From Antarcticibacterium flavum (GTDB lineage: Bacteria > Bacteroidota > Bacteroidia > Flavobacteriales > Flavobacteriaceae), in the NCBI RefSeq assembly GCF_006159205.1, contig NZ_CP040812.1, forward strand, positions 3,596,001 to 3,660,000: a stretch of DNA of 64,000 nt, given 5' to 3'. Positions 26,101-34,674 of this stretch are shown here, in pieces. The notes beneath the pieces were generated by a model, which did no database searches, was not told where the DNA came from, and saw only the letters and a program-made list of their open reading frames with translations. Positions within the stretch are counted from its first letter, which is position 1. Every line of letters starts with the position of its first letter. The translations under genes and the position numbers were made by a program.

Positions 26101-26850
26101 ATGAAATTCTTTTTAATCCTGCAGACAACCAAGCTCGATCAATTGTTTTATTTATATAAAAGGGTTTTCATTGCAAATACGATAAAAATATTTTCCTTAA
26201 TAATGATCTCTTTTAATTCGTATTCTCAAAAGTATATAGATACTTCGTCAGTGAATAATGTTAGAGAAGAATGGCGTATTAACGAAAATAGCTCGGACAG
26301 CACCTTGACTGAAATACTTACTGAATACCAAAGTGGGATTATTAAACAAGAATTTCCAACACCAGAAGAAGAATCAAAATATGGATTTTATAGTTTTTAT
26401 GAGAAAGATAGTTTAGGCAATAAAATTTTTCATATACAAGCTCTCAATAGTGTCTACAGCACTTATTTTTATAGTAAAGAAGATCAGCTGGATAGTATAA
26501 TATCTTACGTAGATGAGAAAAAAATAAGGAAAGTATTTAACAATACAAATTCAGATACATTGCCAAATACTCAATCAGGTTTAAAAGGAGAAACTTTCAT
26601 TTATGATAAGAAAAATCGCTTAGTATTTGAAACTAATACGTTTGAAGATATAGAATATCAATACGGTGAAAAAGAGATTACAAAGGAGATCAAGTACTAC
26701 AAAGGCCATAAAATTATAAAAGAACAGACCCGGTATATTTATGATCTAAAAGGACGTTTAATGGAAAAAATAGTGGAATATCCAGGTAATAACCAGATGG
26801 TTATTCGCACCCTTTACAAATACAATTATCCTGAATACAAAAATCCTTGA
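26101..26850 (+). CDS. Cassette 1 protein, probably secreted, unknown function
   Basis: 249 residues from ATG 26101; a GTG at 26062 lies inside the recombination site. A hydrophobic segment (IANTIKIFSLIMISFNSYS|Q) looks like a signal peptide that would begin well inside the frame, so the true start may be later. The C-terminal half has YD-like repeat patterns (GETFIYDKKNRLVFE; TRYIYDLKGRLMEKIVEY). No family assigned. Confidence 0.6.
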   Translation: MKFFLILQTTKLDQLFYLYKRVFIANTIKIFSLIMISFNSYSQKYIDTSSVNNVREEWRINENSSDSTLTEILTEYQSGIIKQEFPTPEEESKYGFYSFYEKDSLGNKIFHIQALNSVYSTYFYSKEDQLDSIISYVDEKKIRKVFNNTNSDTLPNTQSGLKGETFIYDKKNRLVFETNTFEDIEYQYGEKEITKEIKYYKGHKIIKEQTRYIYDLKGRLMEKIVEYPGNNQMVIRTLYKYNYPEYKNP

Positions 26851-26902
26851 TTTGACTAACCCACCTGTCATTTTTCAAAATTAAAAACAGCTCACAACAT
26901 TA

Positions 26903-28567
26903 GTAACCGTTGCACAAGCCTCTAATTCTGCAAAATCAATTTGAAATAAGCCTTTTTCAGGAACTTTAGGCTTCAATTCAGAATCTTAATAACTCAAATG
27001 AAGTTGTCTTACAGGTAAGTTTATAAGCTCCTGGAGGAGGTTTTTAAAAGGCGAAAGCGAAGCAAGCTGTCCTGCTCCCGATTTTACCCGTTTTGTTGTG
27101 AATTTCAGATATTTTTTGAGGTTATATGCAATGGCGGCCAGGTGCATACATTTGTTTGCCTGGCGAATTCCGATGGTGTTTATTTTCCGTAGGCCCATAA
27201 ATTCCTTGAGAGTTCCGAAGACAGGCTCCACCGTGCTTTGGCGTTTGCCTTTCATATAACGGCCGCGCCTGCTTTTTATTCGTTCAATATTCCTGTCATA
27301 CTCCTCGCGATATGCGGTAATGTTGATCCTTTTTTCGTGGCTTTTCCCGATGCAGGCGGTTTTTATGGGACAGCCTTTACAATCTGCTCTTGTAGTAAAA
27401 TAATTATCCTTTAGGTTTCCGTTTTCCATTTTCTGATTACGGTGAGTTACCTTTTTCCCATGGGGACATAGCCAGTAATTCCCTTCTTTGAAATATTGGA
27501 ATCCTTCAGGCCCGCCCTTGTAGGTTCCGTGTGGAGGAATGTAAGTGGTGAGACCTTTGTTTTCGAAATATGCATAATTTTCACCGCTGCTGTAACCGGC
27601 ATCTGCCAGTACATTTTCCCAGATGAGGCCTTCCCGGCGAAGACGTCTGTTTAATCTCCCGGCGGTGTCCTGAAGGTATTTAGTGTCTTTTTTATCTGCG
27701 TGGTAGGCTTGTACATCTGTTATCACATTTGTCCTGGTATCAACGGCGATGTTGCACAGATAATTCAGTTTCCTGGCCTTACCGGGTTTGACACTAATCC
27801 GCGCATCGGGATCTGTAGGGCTGTAATGGGTTTTGTTACTGGTGTATTTACTGCCTTTGTTTTTTGCGCCGGGTTTCATATCCTGGTCTTCGCTCCATCT
27901 TTTGTTTCGGCTCTTGATTTCCTGTAGTTCAGATTTACTGGCCGTTATACTTTGTTGTTCTTTAGGAGCTTTGTTCCCTTTGGCCTTTCGGTCACTGCTG
28001 CTTTGCACACGCAGCTTTGAGAGATGCTCCTCGAGATCTTCTGCCGGGACTTTAAGCTCCAGGCTATCCATAGAAGCATTGGCTTTTACGGGAGCTGAAT
28101 CTATAGCCTGTGTATGGCCGCTTACAAGTCCTGCTTCAATGCATAATTTCAATACCCGGGTAAAGACCTCTTCAAAAATATCATCGGGAAAAAGTTTACG
28201 GGTACGGCTTATGGTGCTGTGCCAGGGAAGTTCCTCATCGACATCATATCCCAAAAAATAAAGGATGTCCAGTCGCATGGCGCAGTGGTCCATCACGCCA
28301 CGATCTGTAGTGATATTCTCAAGATATCCCACCAGGCAGATCTTGAAATACACCACGGGGTCGATACTTTTTTGTCCGCTCCCGCCGTAGAATTTTTGAG
28401 TAAGCGGATAGAGGAAATCCAGGTTAAGGGCTTCCTTTAATCTGCGATAAAAATTTTCTTTGGGAATTCGGTCACTCAACCTAAACGAAGTGAAGAGTTT
28501 TTCCTGATAGTCTTTTTTGCCTTGCATTCCATGAAATTACCTAATTTCAGTAACTTGTGCAACAGGC
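26903..28567 (-). mobile_element. IS1182-family element, copy 1
   Basis: 1665 bases. Ends: GTAACCGTTGCACAAG on the left, CTTGTGCAACAGGC on the right, giving the terminal inverted repeat GTTGCACAAG. Flanked by the 6-base duplication ACATTA (26897-26902 and 28568-28573). Inserted 4 bases after the AAC of attC-like site 1. Confidence 0.85.
26986..28527 (-). CDS. IS1182-family transposase (copy 1)
   Basis: 513 residues, DDE type. The N-terminal domain has the family pattern LFTSFRLSDRIPKENFYRRL and GGSGQKSIDPVVYFKICLVGYLENI. The catalytic part has Asp in THTQAIDSAPVKANAS-like context, Asp in ENVLADAGYSSGENY and Glu in RQSTVEPVFGTLKEFMGLR. A cysteine set (CPHGKK, CKGCPIKTAC) suggests a zinc site. 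Differs from copy 2 by only a few residues near the C-terminus. Confidence 0.9.
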   Translation of the reverse strand: MQGKKDYQEKLFTSFRLSDRIPKENFYRRLKEALNLDFLYPLTQKFYGGSGQKSIDPVVYFKICLVGYLENITTDRGVMDHCAMRLDILYFLGYDVDEELPWHSTISRTRKLFPDDIFEEVFTRVLKLCIEAGLVSGHTQAIDSAPVKANASMDSLELKVPAEDLEEHLSKLRVQSSSDRKAKGNKAPKEQQSITASKSELQEIKSRNKRWSEDQDMKPGAKNKGSKYTSNKTHYSPTDPDARISVKPGKARKLNYLCNIAVDTRTNVITDVQAYHADKKDTKYLQDTAGRLNRRLRREGLIWENVLADAGYSSGENYAYFENKGLTTYIPPHGTYKGGPEGFQYFKEGNYWLCPHGKKVTHRNQKMENGNLKDNYFTTRADCKGCPIKTACIGKSHEKRINITAYREEYDRNIERIKSRRGRYMKGKRQSTVEPVFGTLKEFMGLRKINTIGIRQANKCMHLAAIAYNLKKYLKFTTKRVKSGAGQLASLSPFKNLLQELINLPVRQLHLSY

Positions 28568-28708
28568 ACATTATATAAAAACAATGCTTAATTTGGTCTC
28601 GAATCGAAGTTCCGTGCTCGCTTGCTCAGCGGATTGTCCTGCGGACAATCACTCTCGCCAGCTCGCACAGTTTTTATACGAGACGTTGTAAAACATTAGA
28701 AAAAACAA

Positions 28709-29488
28709 ATGACTAAACAAATAACCTTTCTAATTCTGACTTTCATAAGCATTAACCTATTCGGACAAAATGCGAAGGAATTAAATGAACAATCGAAAGA
28801 TTTCATTGAATCTCAACAATTTGCTAAAGCCATTCCTTTACTAAAAGAAGCAGCGGACTTAGGCGTTGCGGAGGCACAATACAATTATGGTGTTTCACTT
28901 GAGTTTGGGTATGGAATTGAAAAAGATATAGACTCTGCTATTGGATGGTACCAAAAAGCTGCCGAACAAGGCTGGAATGATGCTCTTTACAAAATGATGA
29001 TGGCTTACGCTAACGGGGTTGGTGTATTACAAAGTAATCAGAAAGCGTTCGAATATGCTCTTCAATGTGCAGGGAACAATGACATAACCTGTATGTTCAA
29101 TATTGTTGGTGCTTATCAAGACGGTTTAGGCACAGAGAAAAATCTTGATAAAATGTTACAATGGGCAATAAAAATTGGGAAACTGGAAAACCCGGAAGAT
29201 TTAATGAAAAGTGGGAAAATAACTTCTGCTCGTTTAAATCTGGCTTATATGTACAGAGACGGATTAAACGTGGAAACGGATTTATTAAAAAGCTACTCCT
29301 GGTTCCTTATTTACAATGAGTTCAAGAGAGACTTTTCTATTTTACAGCAACAATCTGTAATTAATGAAATAAAGGAATTAGAAGAAAAATTGACCCCTGG
29401 ACAAATTGCAGAGGCAATAAATCAAGCTGAACTTATCATCAATAGACCTTTAACCAATATTGCAAACCTTTACGAAACGAGTAGATAA
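28709..29488 (+). CDS. Cassette 2: secreted Sel1-repeat protein
   Basis: 259 residues. Signal peptide MTKQITFLILTFISINLFG|Q. At least three Sel1-like (TPR-type) repeats follow: AAEAQYNYGVSLEFGYGIEKD-like from 50 to 75, GWYQKAAEQGWNDALYKMMMAYANGVG, and TSARLNLAYMYRDGLNVETDLLKSYSWFLI. Such repeats serve as protein-binding scaffolds, here in the periplasm. The ATG lies 24 bases into the cassette, and the stop is only four bases before the attC-like box, typical compact cassette packing. Confidence 0.75.
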   Translation: MTKQITFLILTFISINLFGQNAKELNEQSKDFIESQQFAKAIPLLKEAADLGVAEAQYNYGVSLEFGYGIEKDIDSAIGWYQKAAEQGWNDALYKMMMAYANGVGVLQSNQKAFEYALQCAGNNDITCMFNIVGAYQDGLGTEKNLDKMLQWAIKIGKLENPEDLMKSGKITSARLNLAYMYRDGLNVETDLLKSYSWFLIYNEFKRDFSILQQQSVINEIKELEEKLTPGQIAEAINQAELIINRPLTNIANLYETSR

Positions 29489-29491
29489 AAC

Positions 29492-29619
29492 GTTTTACAA
29501 CAACGTATAAAAACAATGCTTAATTTGTTCTTGAATCGAAAGTCTGTGTTCGCTTGCTCAGCGGATTGTCCTGCGGACAATCACGCACGCCAGCTCGCAC
29601 AGTTTTTATACGAGACGTT
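29492..29619 (+). repeat. attC-like site 2 (complete)
   Basis: GTTTTACAAC box, AACGTATAAAAAC arm, an unpaired ~29-base side, inner stem CTGTG/CACAG, apex GATTGTCC-TGC-GGACAATC, and GTTTTTATAC-GAGA-CGTT. The right outer arm has four to five extra bases, comparable to the unpaired spacer of attC sites. Confidence 0.8.
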
Positions 29620-29666
29620 ACATACAATGCCTCCGAAACGGAATAATAATTTAAAATGCCTGCGAT

Positions 29667-29768
29667 ATGGGAACATTTTTTAATAGAGAAAATAAGAGAA
29701 TTACGGGGCTGGCTTTAGCAGTCATACTTATCAGTTTGTTAGCCCTAAAATTTATTTTTAACTGGTAA
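29667..29768 (+). CDS. Cassette 3: possible 33-residue single-span membrane protein
   Basis: MGTFFNRENKRITG followed by one hydrophobic helix (LALAVILISLLALKFIF) and NW. It is the only plausible frame in a 490-base cassette. The remaining 215 bases to the attC-like site have no frame; they may be decayed coding sequence or non-coding cargo. Confidence 0.45.
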   Translation: MGTFFNRENKRITGLALAVILISLLALKFIFNW

Positions 29769-29983
29769 ACTTTCGGACCGTTAATCTGTACGGATAATTT
29801 CCAGATTTACTTACTAATTCGAGGGAACAGGAAAATGCAATGCGGACTGATAAACAGAACGGAGAAAATCGGACTTGCTTACTCCTGCGGATTATGACGT
29901 GATTATTAAAACGCAGCGGACTTTACTGGCTCGCGGAAAAGAAAACGGCTCAAAAAACGTGTTTACTCGGGCGTGTCGGCAAA

Positions 29984-30110
29984 GTATGTAACAACATATA
30001 AAAACAATGCTTAAGTTGTTCTTGAATCGAAACTCCGCGCTCGCTTGCTTAGCGGATTGTCCTGCGGACAATCACGCACGCCCGCTCGCACAGTTTTTAT
30101 ACGAGACGTT
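29984..30110 (+). repeat. attC-like site 3 (complete)
   Basis: GTATGTAAC box, AACATATAAAAAC arm, apex GATTGTCC-TGC-GGACAATC, right arm GTTTTTATACGAGACGTT. The box pairs with the first bases of its own cassette (GTTACATAC at 29617). Confidence 0.8.
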
Positions 30111-30118
30111 AGCAAACA

Positions 30119-30517
30119 ATGGAAAAAATGAAAATCAAATATAAAAACCCTCCATTAAAAATTTATCTAATAGTAGGCCTCCTATGGTCCATTTGGTCTC
30201 TTATTTTATTCGTTTTCAAAGAAGATTTACATTGGACAGATTATGTTTGGATTCTATTTGCAATAATGTTTTTAGGTTCTTATTTATACCTAAAACAATT
30301 CCAGTATCTTATTATTGAGAACGGATTTATAAACTATTACAGTCCGTTTAGCACTAAATCTAAAAAAGCTGAGATTAAAGGGGTTAAAAAATTCGCTGGT
30401 GATTATATTCTTAAAACGGACAAAATTGATTTTACCATTAATACTCAGTTAATAGATCCGGACTCTCTTGCTGTTCTAAATGCGGAATTAACAAAACTCA
30501 ACGTTGGCTGGAAATAA
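30119..30517 (+). CDS. Cassette 4: membrane protein with a PH-like tail
   Basis: 132 residues. Two helices (KIYLIVGLLWSIWSLILFVF; YVWILFAIMFLGSYLYL) are followed by ~70 residues that read like a small bacterial PH-like domain (YLIIENGFINYYSPFSTKSKKAEIKGVKKF, then DKIDFTINTQLI and AVLNAELTKL). Stop lies three bases before the attC box. Function unknown; a similar layout occurs in the third gene of cassette 8. Confidence 0.65.
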   Translation: MEKMKIKYKNPPLKIYLIVGLLWSIWSLILFVFKEDLHWTDYVWILFAIMFLGSYLYLKQFQYLIIENGFINYYSPFSTKSKKAEIKGVKKFAGDYILKTDKIDFTINTQLIDPDSLAVLNAELTKLNVGWK

Positions 30518-30533
30518 ACGTTTGCTAACAACA

Positions 30534-32198
30534 GTAACCGTTGCACAACCCTCTAATTCTGCAAAATCAATTTGAAATAAGCCTTTTTCAGGAACTTTAG
30601 GCTTCAATTCAGAATCTCAATAGCTCAAATGAAGTTGCCTTGTAGGTAAGTTTCTTAGCTCCTGGAGGAGGTTTTTAAAAGGAGAAGGCGAAGCAAGCTG
30701 TCCTGCTCCCGATTTTACCCGTTTTGTGGTGAATTTCAGATATTTTTTGAGGTTATATGCAATGGCGGCCAGGTGCATACATTTATTTGCCTGGCGAATT
30801 CCGATGGTGTTTATTTTCCGTAGGCCCATAAATTCCTTGAGAGTTCCGAAGACAGGCTCCACCGTGCTTTGGCGTTTGCCTTTCATATAACGGCCGCGCC
30901 TGCTTTTTATTCGTTCAATATTCCTGTCATACTCCTCGCGATATGCGGTAATGTTGATCCTTTTTTCGTGGCTTTTCCCGATGCAGGCGGTTTTTATGGG
31001 ACAGCCTTTACAATCTGCTCTTGTAGTAAAATAATTATCCTTTAGGTTTCCGTTTTCCATTTTCTGATTACGGTGAGTTACCTTTTTCCCATGGGGACAT
31101 AGCCAGTAATTCCCTTCTTTGAAATATTGGAATCCTTCAGGCCCGCCCTTGTAGGTTCCGTGTGGAGGAATGTAAGTGGTGAGACCTTTGTTTTCGAAAT
31201 ATGCATAATTTTCACCGCTGCTGTAACCGGCATCTGCCAGTACATTTTCCCAGATGAGGCCTTCCCGGCGAAGACGTCTGTTTAATCTCCCGGCGGTGTC
31301 CTGAAGGTATTTAGTGTCTTTTTTATCTGCGTGGTAGGCTTGTACATCTGTTATCACATTTGTCCTGGTATCAACGGCGATGTTGCACAGATAATTCAGT
31401 TTCCTGGCCTTACCGGGTTTGACACTAATCCGCGCATCGGGATCTGTAGGGCTGTAATGGGTTTTGTTACTGGTGTATTTACTGCCTTTGTTTTTTGCGC
31501 CGGGTTTCATATCCTGGTCTTCGCTCCATCTTTTGTTTCGGCTCTTGATTTCCTGTAGTTCAGATTTACTGGCCGTTATACTTTGTTGTTCTTTAGGAGC
31601 TTTGTTCCCTTTGGCCTTTCGGTCACTGCTGCTTTGCACACGCAGCTTTGAGAGATGCTCCTCGAGATCTTCTGCCGGGACTTTAAGCTCCAGGCTATCC
31701 ATAGAAGCATTGGCTTTTACGGGAGCTGAATCTATAGCCTGTGTATGGCCGCTTACAAGTCCTGCTTCAATGCATAATTTCAATACCCGGGTAAAGACCT
31801 CTTCAAAAATATCATCGGGAAAAAGTTTACGGGTACGGCTTATGGTGCTGTGCCAGGGAAGTTCCTCATCGACATCATATCCCAAAAAATAAAGGATGTC
31901 CAGTCGCATGGCGCAGTGGTCCATCACGCCACGATCTGTAGTGATATTCTCAAGATATCCCACCAGGCAGATCTTGAAATACACCACGGGGTCGATACTT
32001 TTTTGTCCGCTCCCGCCGTAGAATTTTTGAGTAAGCGGATAGAGGAAATCCAGGTTAAGGGCTTCCTTTAATCTGCGATAAAAATTTTCTTTGGGAATTC
32101 GGTCACTCAACCTAAACGAAGTGAAGAGTTTTTCCTGATAGTCTTTTTTGCCTTGCATTCCATGAAATTACCTAATTTCAGTAACTTGTGCAACAGGC
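30534..32198 (-). mobile_element. IS1182-family element, copy 2
   Basis: 1665 bases with the same ends as copy 1. Flanked by the 6-base duplication ACAACA (30528-30533 and 32199-32204). Inserted exactly 4 bases after the AAC box. Confidence 0.87.
30617..32158 (-). CDS. IS1182-family transposase (copy 2)
   Basis: 513 residues, almost identical to copy 1; the visible differences are near the C-terminus (LASPSPFKNLLQELRNLPTRQ against LASLSPFKNLLQELINLPVRQ). Intact DDE residues as in copy 1, so probably active. Confidence 0.9.
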   Translation of the reverse strand: MQGKKDYQEKLFTSFRLSDRIPKENFYRRLKEALNLDFLYPLTQKFYGGSGQKSIDPVVYFKICLVGYLENITTDRGVMDHCAMRLDILYFLGYDVDEELPWHSTISRTRKLFPDDIFEEVFTRVLKLCIEAGLVSGHTQAIDSAPVKANASMDSLELKVPAEDLEEHLSKLRVQSSSDRKAKGNKAPKEQQSITASKSELQEIKSRNKRWSEDQDMKPGAKNKGSKYTSNKTHYSPTDPDARISVKPGKARKLNYLCNIAVDTRTNVITDVQAYHADKKDTKYLQDTAGRLNRRLRREGLIWENVLADAGYSSGENYAYFENKGLTTYIPPHGTYKGGPEGFQYFKEGNYWLCPHGKKVTHRNQKMENGNLKDNYFTTRADCKGCPIKTACIGKSHEKRINITAYREEYDRNIERIKSRRGRYMKGKRQSTVEPVFGTLKEFMGLRKINTIGIRQANKCMHLAAIAYNLKKYLKFTTKRVKSGAGQLASPSPFKNLLQELRNLPTRQLHLSY

Positions 32199-32344
32199 AC
32201 AACATATAAAAACAATGCTTAATTTGGTCTCGAATCGAAACTTTGCGCTCGCTTGCTTAGCGGATTGTCCTGCGGACAATCACGCACGCCAGCTCGCACA
32301 GTTTTTATACGAGACGTTATGTGCAACTTAAGACCACCTGATAA

Positions 32345-33208
32345 TTATAGCCTTTCTAGTTTGGCGAAACCTACTGTCTTTCTGTAATTATCTGGAGAAA
32401 CACCTACTTTTTTCTTAAAAAATCGACTAAAATAAAATTCATCATAATAACCAAGTCTAGCTGCAATCTGTTTCAAAGGTTTTGATGTTAAATATAGCTC
32501 TCGTTTAGCCGCTATAACAATTCTATTAGAAATTAAATCGCTAGGTGTTTGCTGTAAATATTTTTTTACAATCCCTGCCAATGTTTTTGTACTAACACAC
32601 AAAACATCTGCATAATCTTTCGGAGAATGTAATTCACAATAATTTTTCTCAATAGAATCTACTAAATTTTGTAGGATTTCTGATTGACCATCAGAAAATT
32701 TTGGAACTATCTCTTTATCGAATTGTTTTTTCTGTCTCACTGCTTCTATCAAAAATACCTTTAAAAAAGCCACAAGAACTTCATGTTGAGCAATAGAATC
32801 TCTATCCATCTCTTTAGAAATTTGGTCTATGAGATTAAAAAACAGCCCTTCTTCAGAAATTTGAAAATGTGGTAATCCATGAAAGTTGTTAAAAAGAACG
32901 CCTTCTGTTTCAATTTCATTTTGATGACGATATGTACAAAAAAAGTCAGGGTGAAAATTTAATAACCAGCCTTGACAACGTTCTTCAGAAGAAATCATAA
33001 ATGGTTGATAAGGCGACAAGCAAATCATTTGATAACCTTGCAGTTCATAATTAGAAAGGTCTACACTTAACTTATAGTTGCTTGCGTTAAGTAAAATAAT
33101 AGAATAATAATTTTTTCTTTGTAAATGATCAAATTGATTAAGATTTTCAAACCTTTCTAGTCTAAAGGCTAATTCACCATTTTGTTTATCTATAATAATT
33201 TGAGCCAT
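32345..33208 (-). CDS. Cassette 5: AraC-family transcription regulator
   Basis: 287 residues. The C-terminal ~100 residues hold the two helix-turn-helix motifs: PKDYADVLCVSTKTLAGIVKKYL and PLKQIAARLGYYDEFYFSRFFKKKVGVSPDNYR. The N-terminal ~160 residues form a cupin-like sensing part (YQMICLSPYQPFMISSEERCQGWLLNFHPDFF). It is antiparallel to the array and lies 74 bases downstream of the ABM gene on the same strand, so the two are likely one unit with its own promoter. Confidence 0.88.
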   Translation of the reverse strand: MAQIIIDKQNGELAFRLERFENLNQFDHLQRKNYYSIILLNASNYKLSVDLSNYELQGYQMICLSPYQPFMISSEERCQGWLLNFHPDFFCTYRHQNEIETEGVLFNNFHGLPHFQISEEGLFFNLIDQISKEMDRDSIAQHEVLVAFLKVFLIEAVRQKKQFDKEIVPKFSDGQSEILQNLVDSIEKNYCELHSPKDYADVLCVSTKTLAGIVKKYLQQTPSDLISNRIVIAAKRELYLTSKPLKQIAARLGYYDEFYFSRFFKKKVGVSPDNYRKTVGFAKLERL

Positions 33209-33282
33209 AAGAATATATTTCTTTATTTAATATTACATATGAAAAGAAAGGAGTGTTTTACACTCCTTTCTAAAGATATAAA

Positions 33283-33909
33283 TTATTTGGAAGCTATAAT
33301 ATCTATTTTTTGAATTGCAGTTGCTTGGAAACCTTCTAAAAGAACAGGAGCATTTTCCATAAGTGCTGCAGCAACTTTACCTGTTAAATGAGCATCTCTA
33401 CCTGAATCATCTGCAAAGGTATCAAAGATTGCATAAGTAGTTGCATCTATTTTTATAGCATACCAAGATAAAGTCTTTGGCTCATCACTTACTAATTGTT
33501 TTCCAACATTAAGAAAATTTTCGACATCTGCTGTCTTTGCTTCTTTAGATTTCATAATAACAAGTAAGCCATTGTTTTGCAATCCGGACTTATGATTAGA
33601 TACCAATACATCTGTTGGTTGAATATCTGTACTAGGATCAAAATCTTCTAACAAATCACCTGCATTTGCTAATAATGCCTTTGCAACTTCGCCTGTTAAA
33701 TGAGCTTGCCTACCTTCTTCTACTTCAAAGGTATCATAGATACCAAAAGTTTTACTGTCTATCTGAAAGGCAAACCAAGATACTGTTTGGGGTTCTTGAT
33801 TGACTAGTGCTAATCCACCAAGCAAAAAGTTTTTAACGTCTTGCTCTTTTCCTGGCTTTGCTTTCATAATTACTAATAATCCGATTGTTTCATTTTTTGT
33901 ACTGTTCAT
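33283..33909 (-). CDS. Cassette 5: tandem ABM (antibiotic biosynthesis monooxygenase-like) protein
   Basis: 208 residues from ATG 33909 (MNSTKNETIGLLVIMK). Two similar ~95-residue domains follow each other: GLLVIMKAKPGKEQDVKNFL ... SWFAFQIDSKTFGIYDTFEVEEGRQAHLTGEVAKALL and GLLVIMKSKEAKTADVENFL ... SWYAIKIDATTYAIFDTFADDSGRDAHLTGKVAAALM. Each is a ferredoxin-like ABM fold. The longer frame to 34143 adds residues without pattern and is not favoured. Substrate unknown; a quinone or electrophile is possible. Confidence 0.85.
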   Translation of the reverse strand: MNSTKNETIGLLVIMKAKPGKEQDVKNFLLGGLALVNQEPQTVSWFAFQIDSKTFGIYDTFEVEEGRQAHLTGEVAKALLANAGDLLEDFDPSTDIQPTDVLVSNHKSGLQNNGLLVIMKSKEAKTADVENFLNVGKQLVSDEPKTLSWYAIKIDATTYAIFDTFADDSGRDAHLTGKVAAALMENAPVLLEGFQATAIQKIDIIASK

Positions 33910-34117
33910 AATGTTTGTGTTTTTAGTTTTTGAAAATGTTTGAGTTGTAAATCCTAGTAAAAAACTATGAGCACTAATTTTAATGGAACTGTAGTTTTCA
34001 TTTTTTCTTGTTTTTTTGTTACAATGCAAATTTGGGGTGAAACAAAGGACTGTGGAATGGATATTTATTACTATGGCATGGACGATTTTCTGAAAAGCAT
34101 TACTATTGAATCCAGTA

Positions 34118-34249
34118 TGCACATAACAACGTGTATAATTCATTGCTAGTTCTAGCCTACTTGGAAATTCCTGCGGAATTTCCTCTGGTTCGTTTTAGTT
34201 TACTAATTTAGTTGCTGAAACACGCAACGAAATCATACACAAACACGTT
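34118..34249 (+). repeat. attC-like site 5 (diverged sequence, same structure)
   Basis: Box TGCACATAAC, arm AACGTGTAT pairing with ATACAC-AAAC-ACGTT, apex GGAAATTCC-TGC-GGAATTTCC. Almost no primary identity with site 2 outside the CCTGCGG apex, yet the same geometry, including extra bases in the right arm. Confidence 0.7.
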
Positions 34250-34674
34250 GTGCATAATTTCAAGAAAATGAAATGAAAAAAACTGAATTACTGAAAAACG
34301 GGATTCTTAAAGTTGCAATGTTCTTATCGGCACTTCTGATTCTTCTATCTTTAAGTTGCAAAAAAGATTCTGATTCTTCTGCCTCAACTTCTCCAGAACT
34401 CGGAACGGACTCTCTCAAAAGTGGATTATACAAAACCTCTTATGATGATTACGAAGTAAATGAAGAATTCAAAGTAGTCAATGGAGAAGAATATGTAAAC
34501 CGGATCTGGTATGTAGACAAAAAGGGCGATACTTTATATGATAAAGGAAATTTTTATACAGTCCAATTACCCGACACCGCCACAGTAAATGAAATAATTG
34601 TATCCGGCCCACCAACTGCATCTTTTAACTTAGCATGATTTTATTTACAGGATGCTCTTTTTGGTAAATTTGAT

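Larger units (their letters stand above)
26890..28687 (+). repeat. attC-like site 1, split by IS1182 copy 1
   Basis: R''-like box GCTCACAAC at 26890-26898, then ATTA, then the IS. The site resumes at 28574 with TATAAAAACAATGC, apex GATTGTCC-TGC-GGACAATC, right arm GTTTTTATACGAGACGTT ending at 28687. Confidence 0.75.
30520..32318 (+). repeat. attC-like site 4, split by IS1182 copy 2
   Basis: Box GTTTGCTAAC at 30520-30529, then AACA, then the IS to 32198. The rest runs 32205-32318 with TATAAAAACAATGC, apex GATTGTCC-TGC-GGACAATC and GAGACGTT. Confidence 0.75.

Noticed and set aside
33910..34143. Longer N-terminus for the ABM protein
   Set aside because: The extra 78 residues have no pattern and overlap the cassette's recombination site; the ATG at 33909 directly precedes the first ABM domain.
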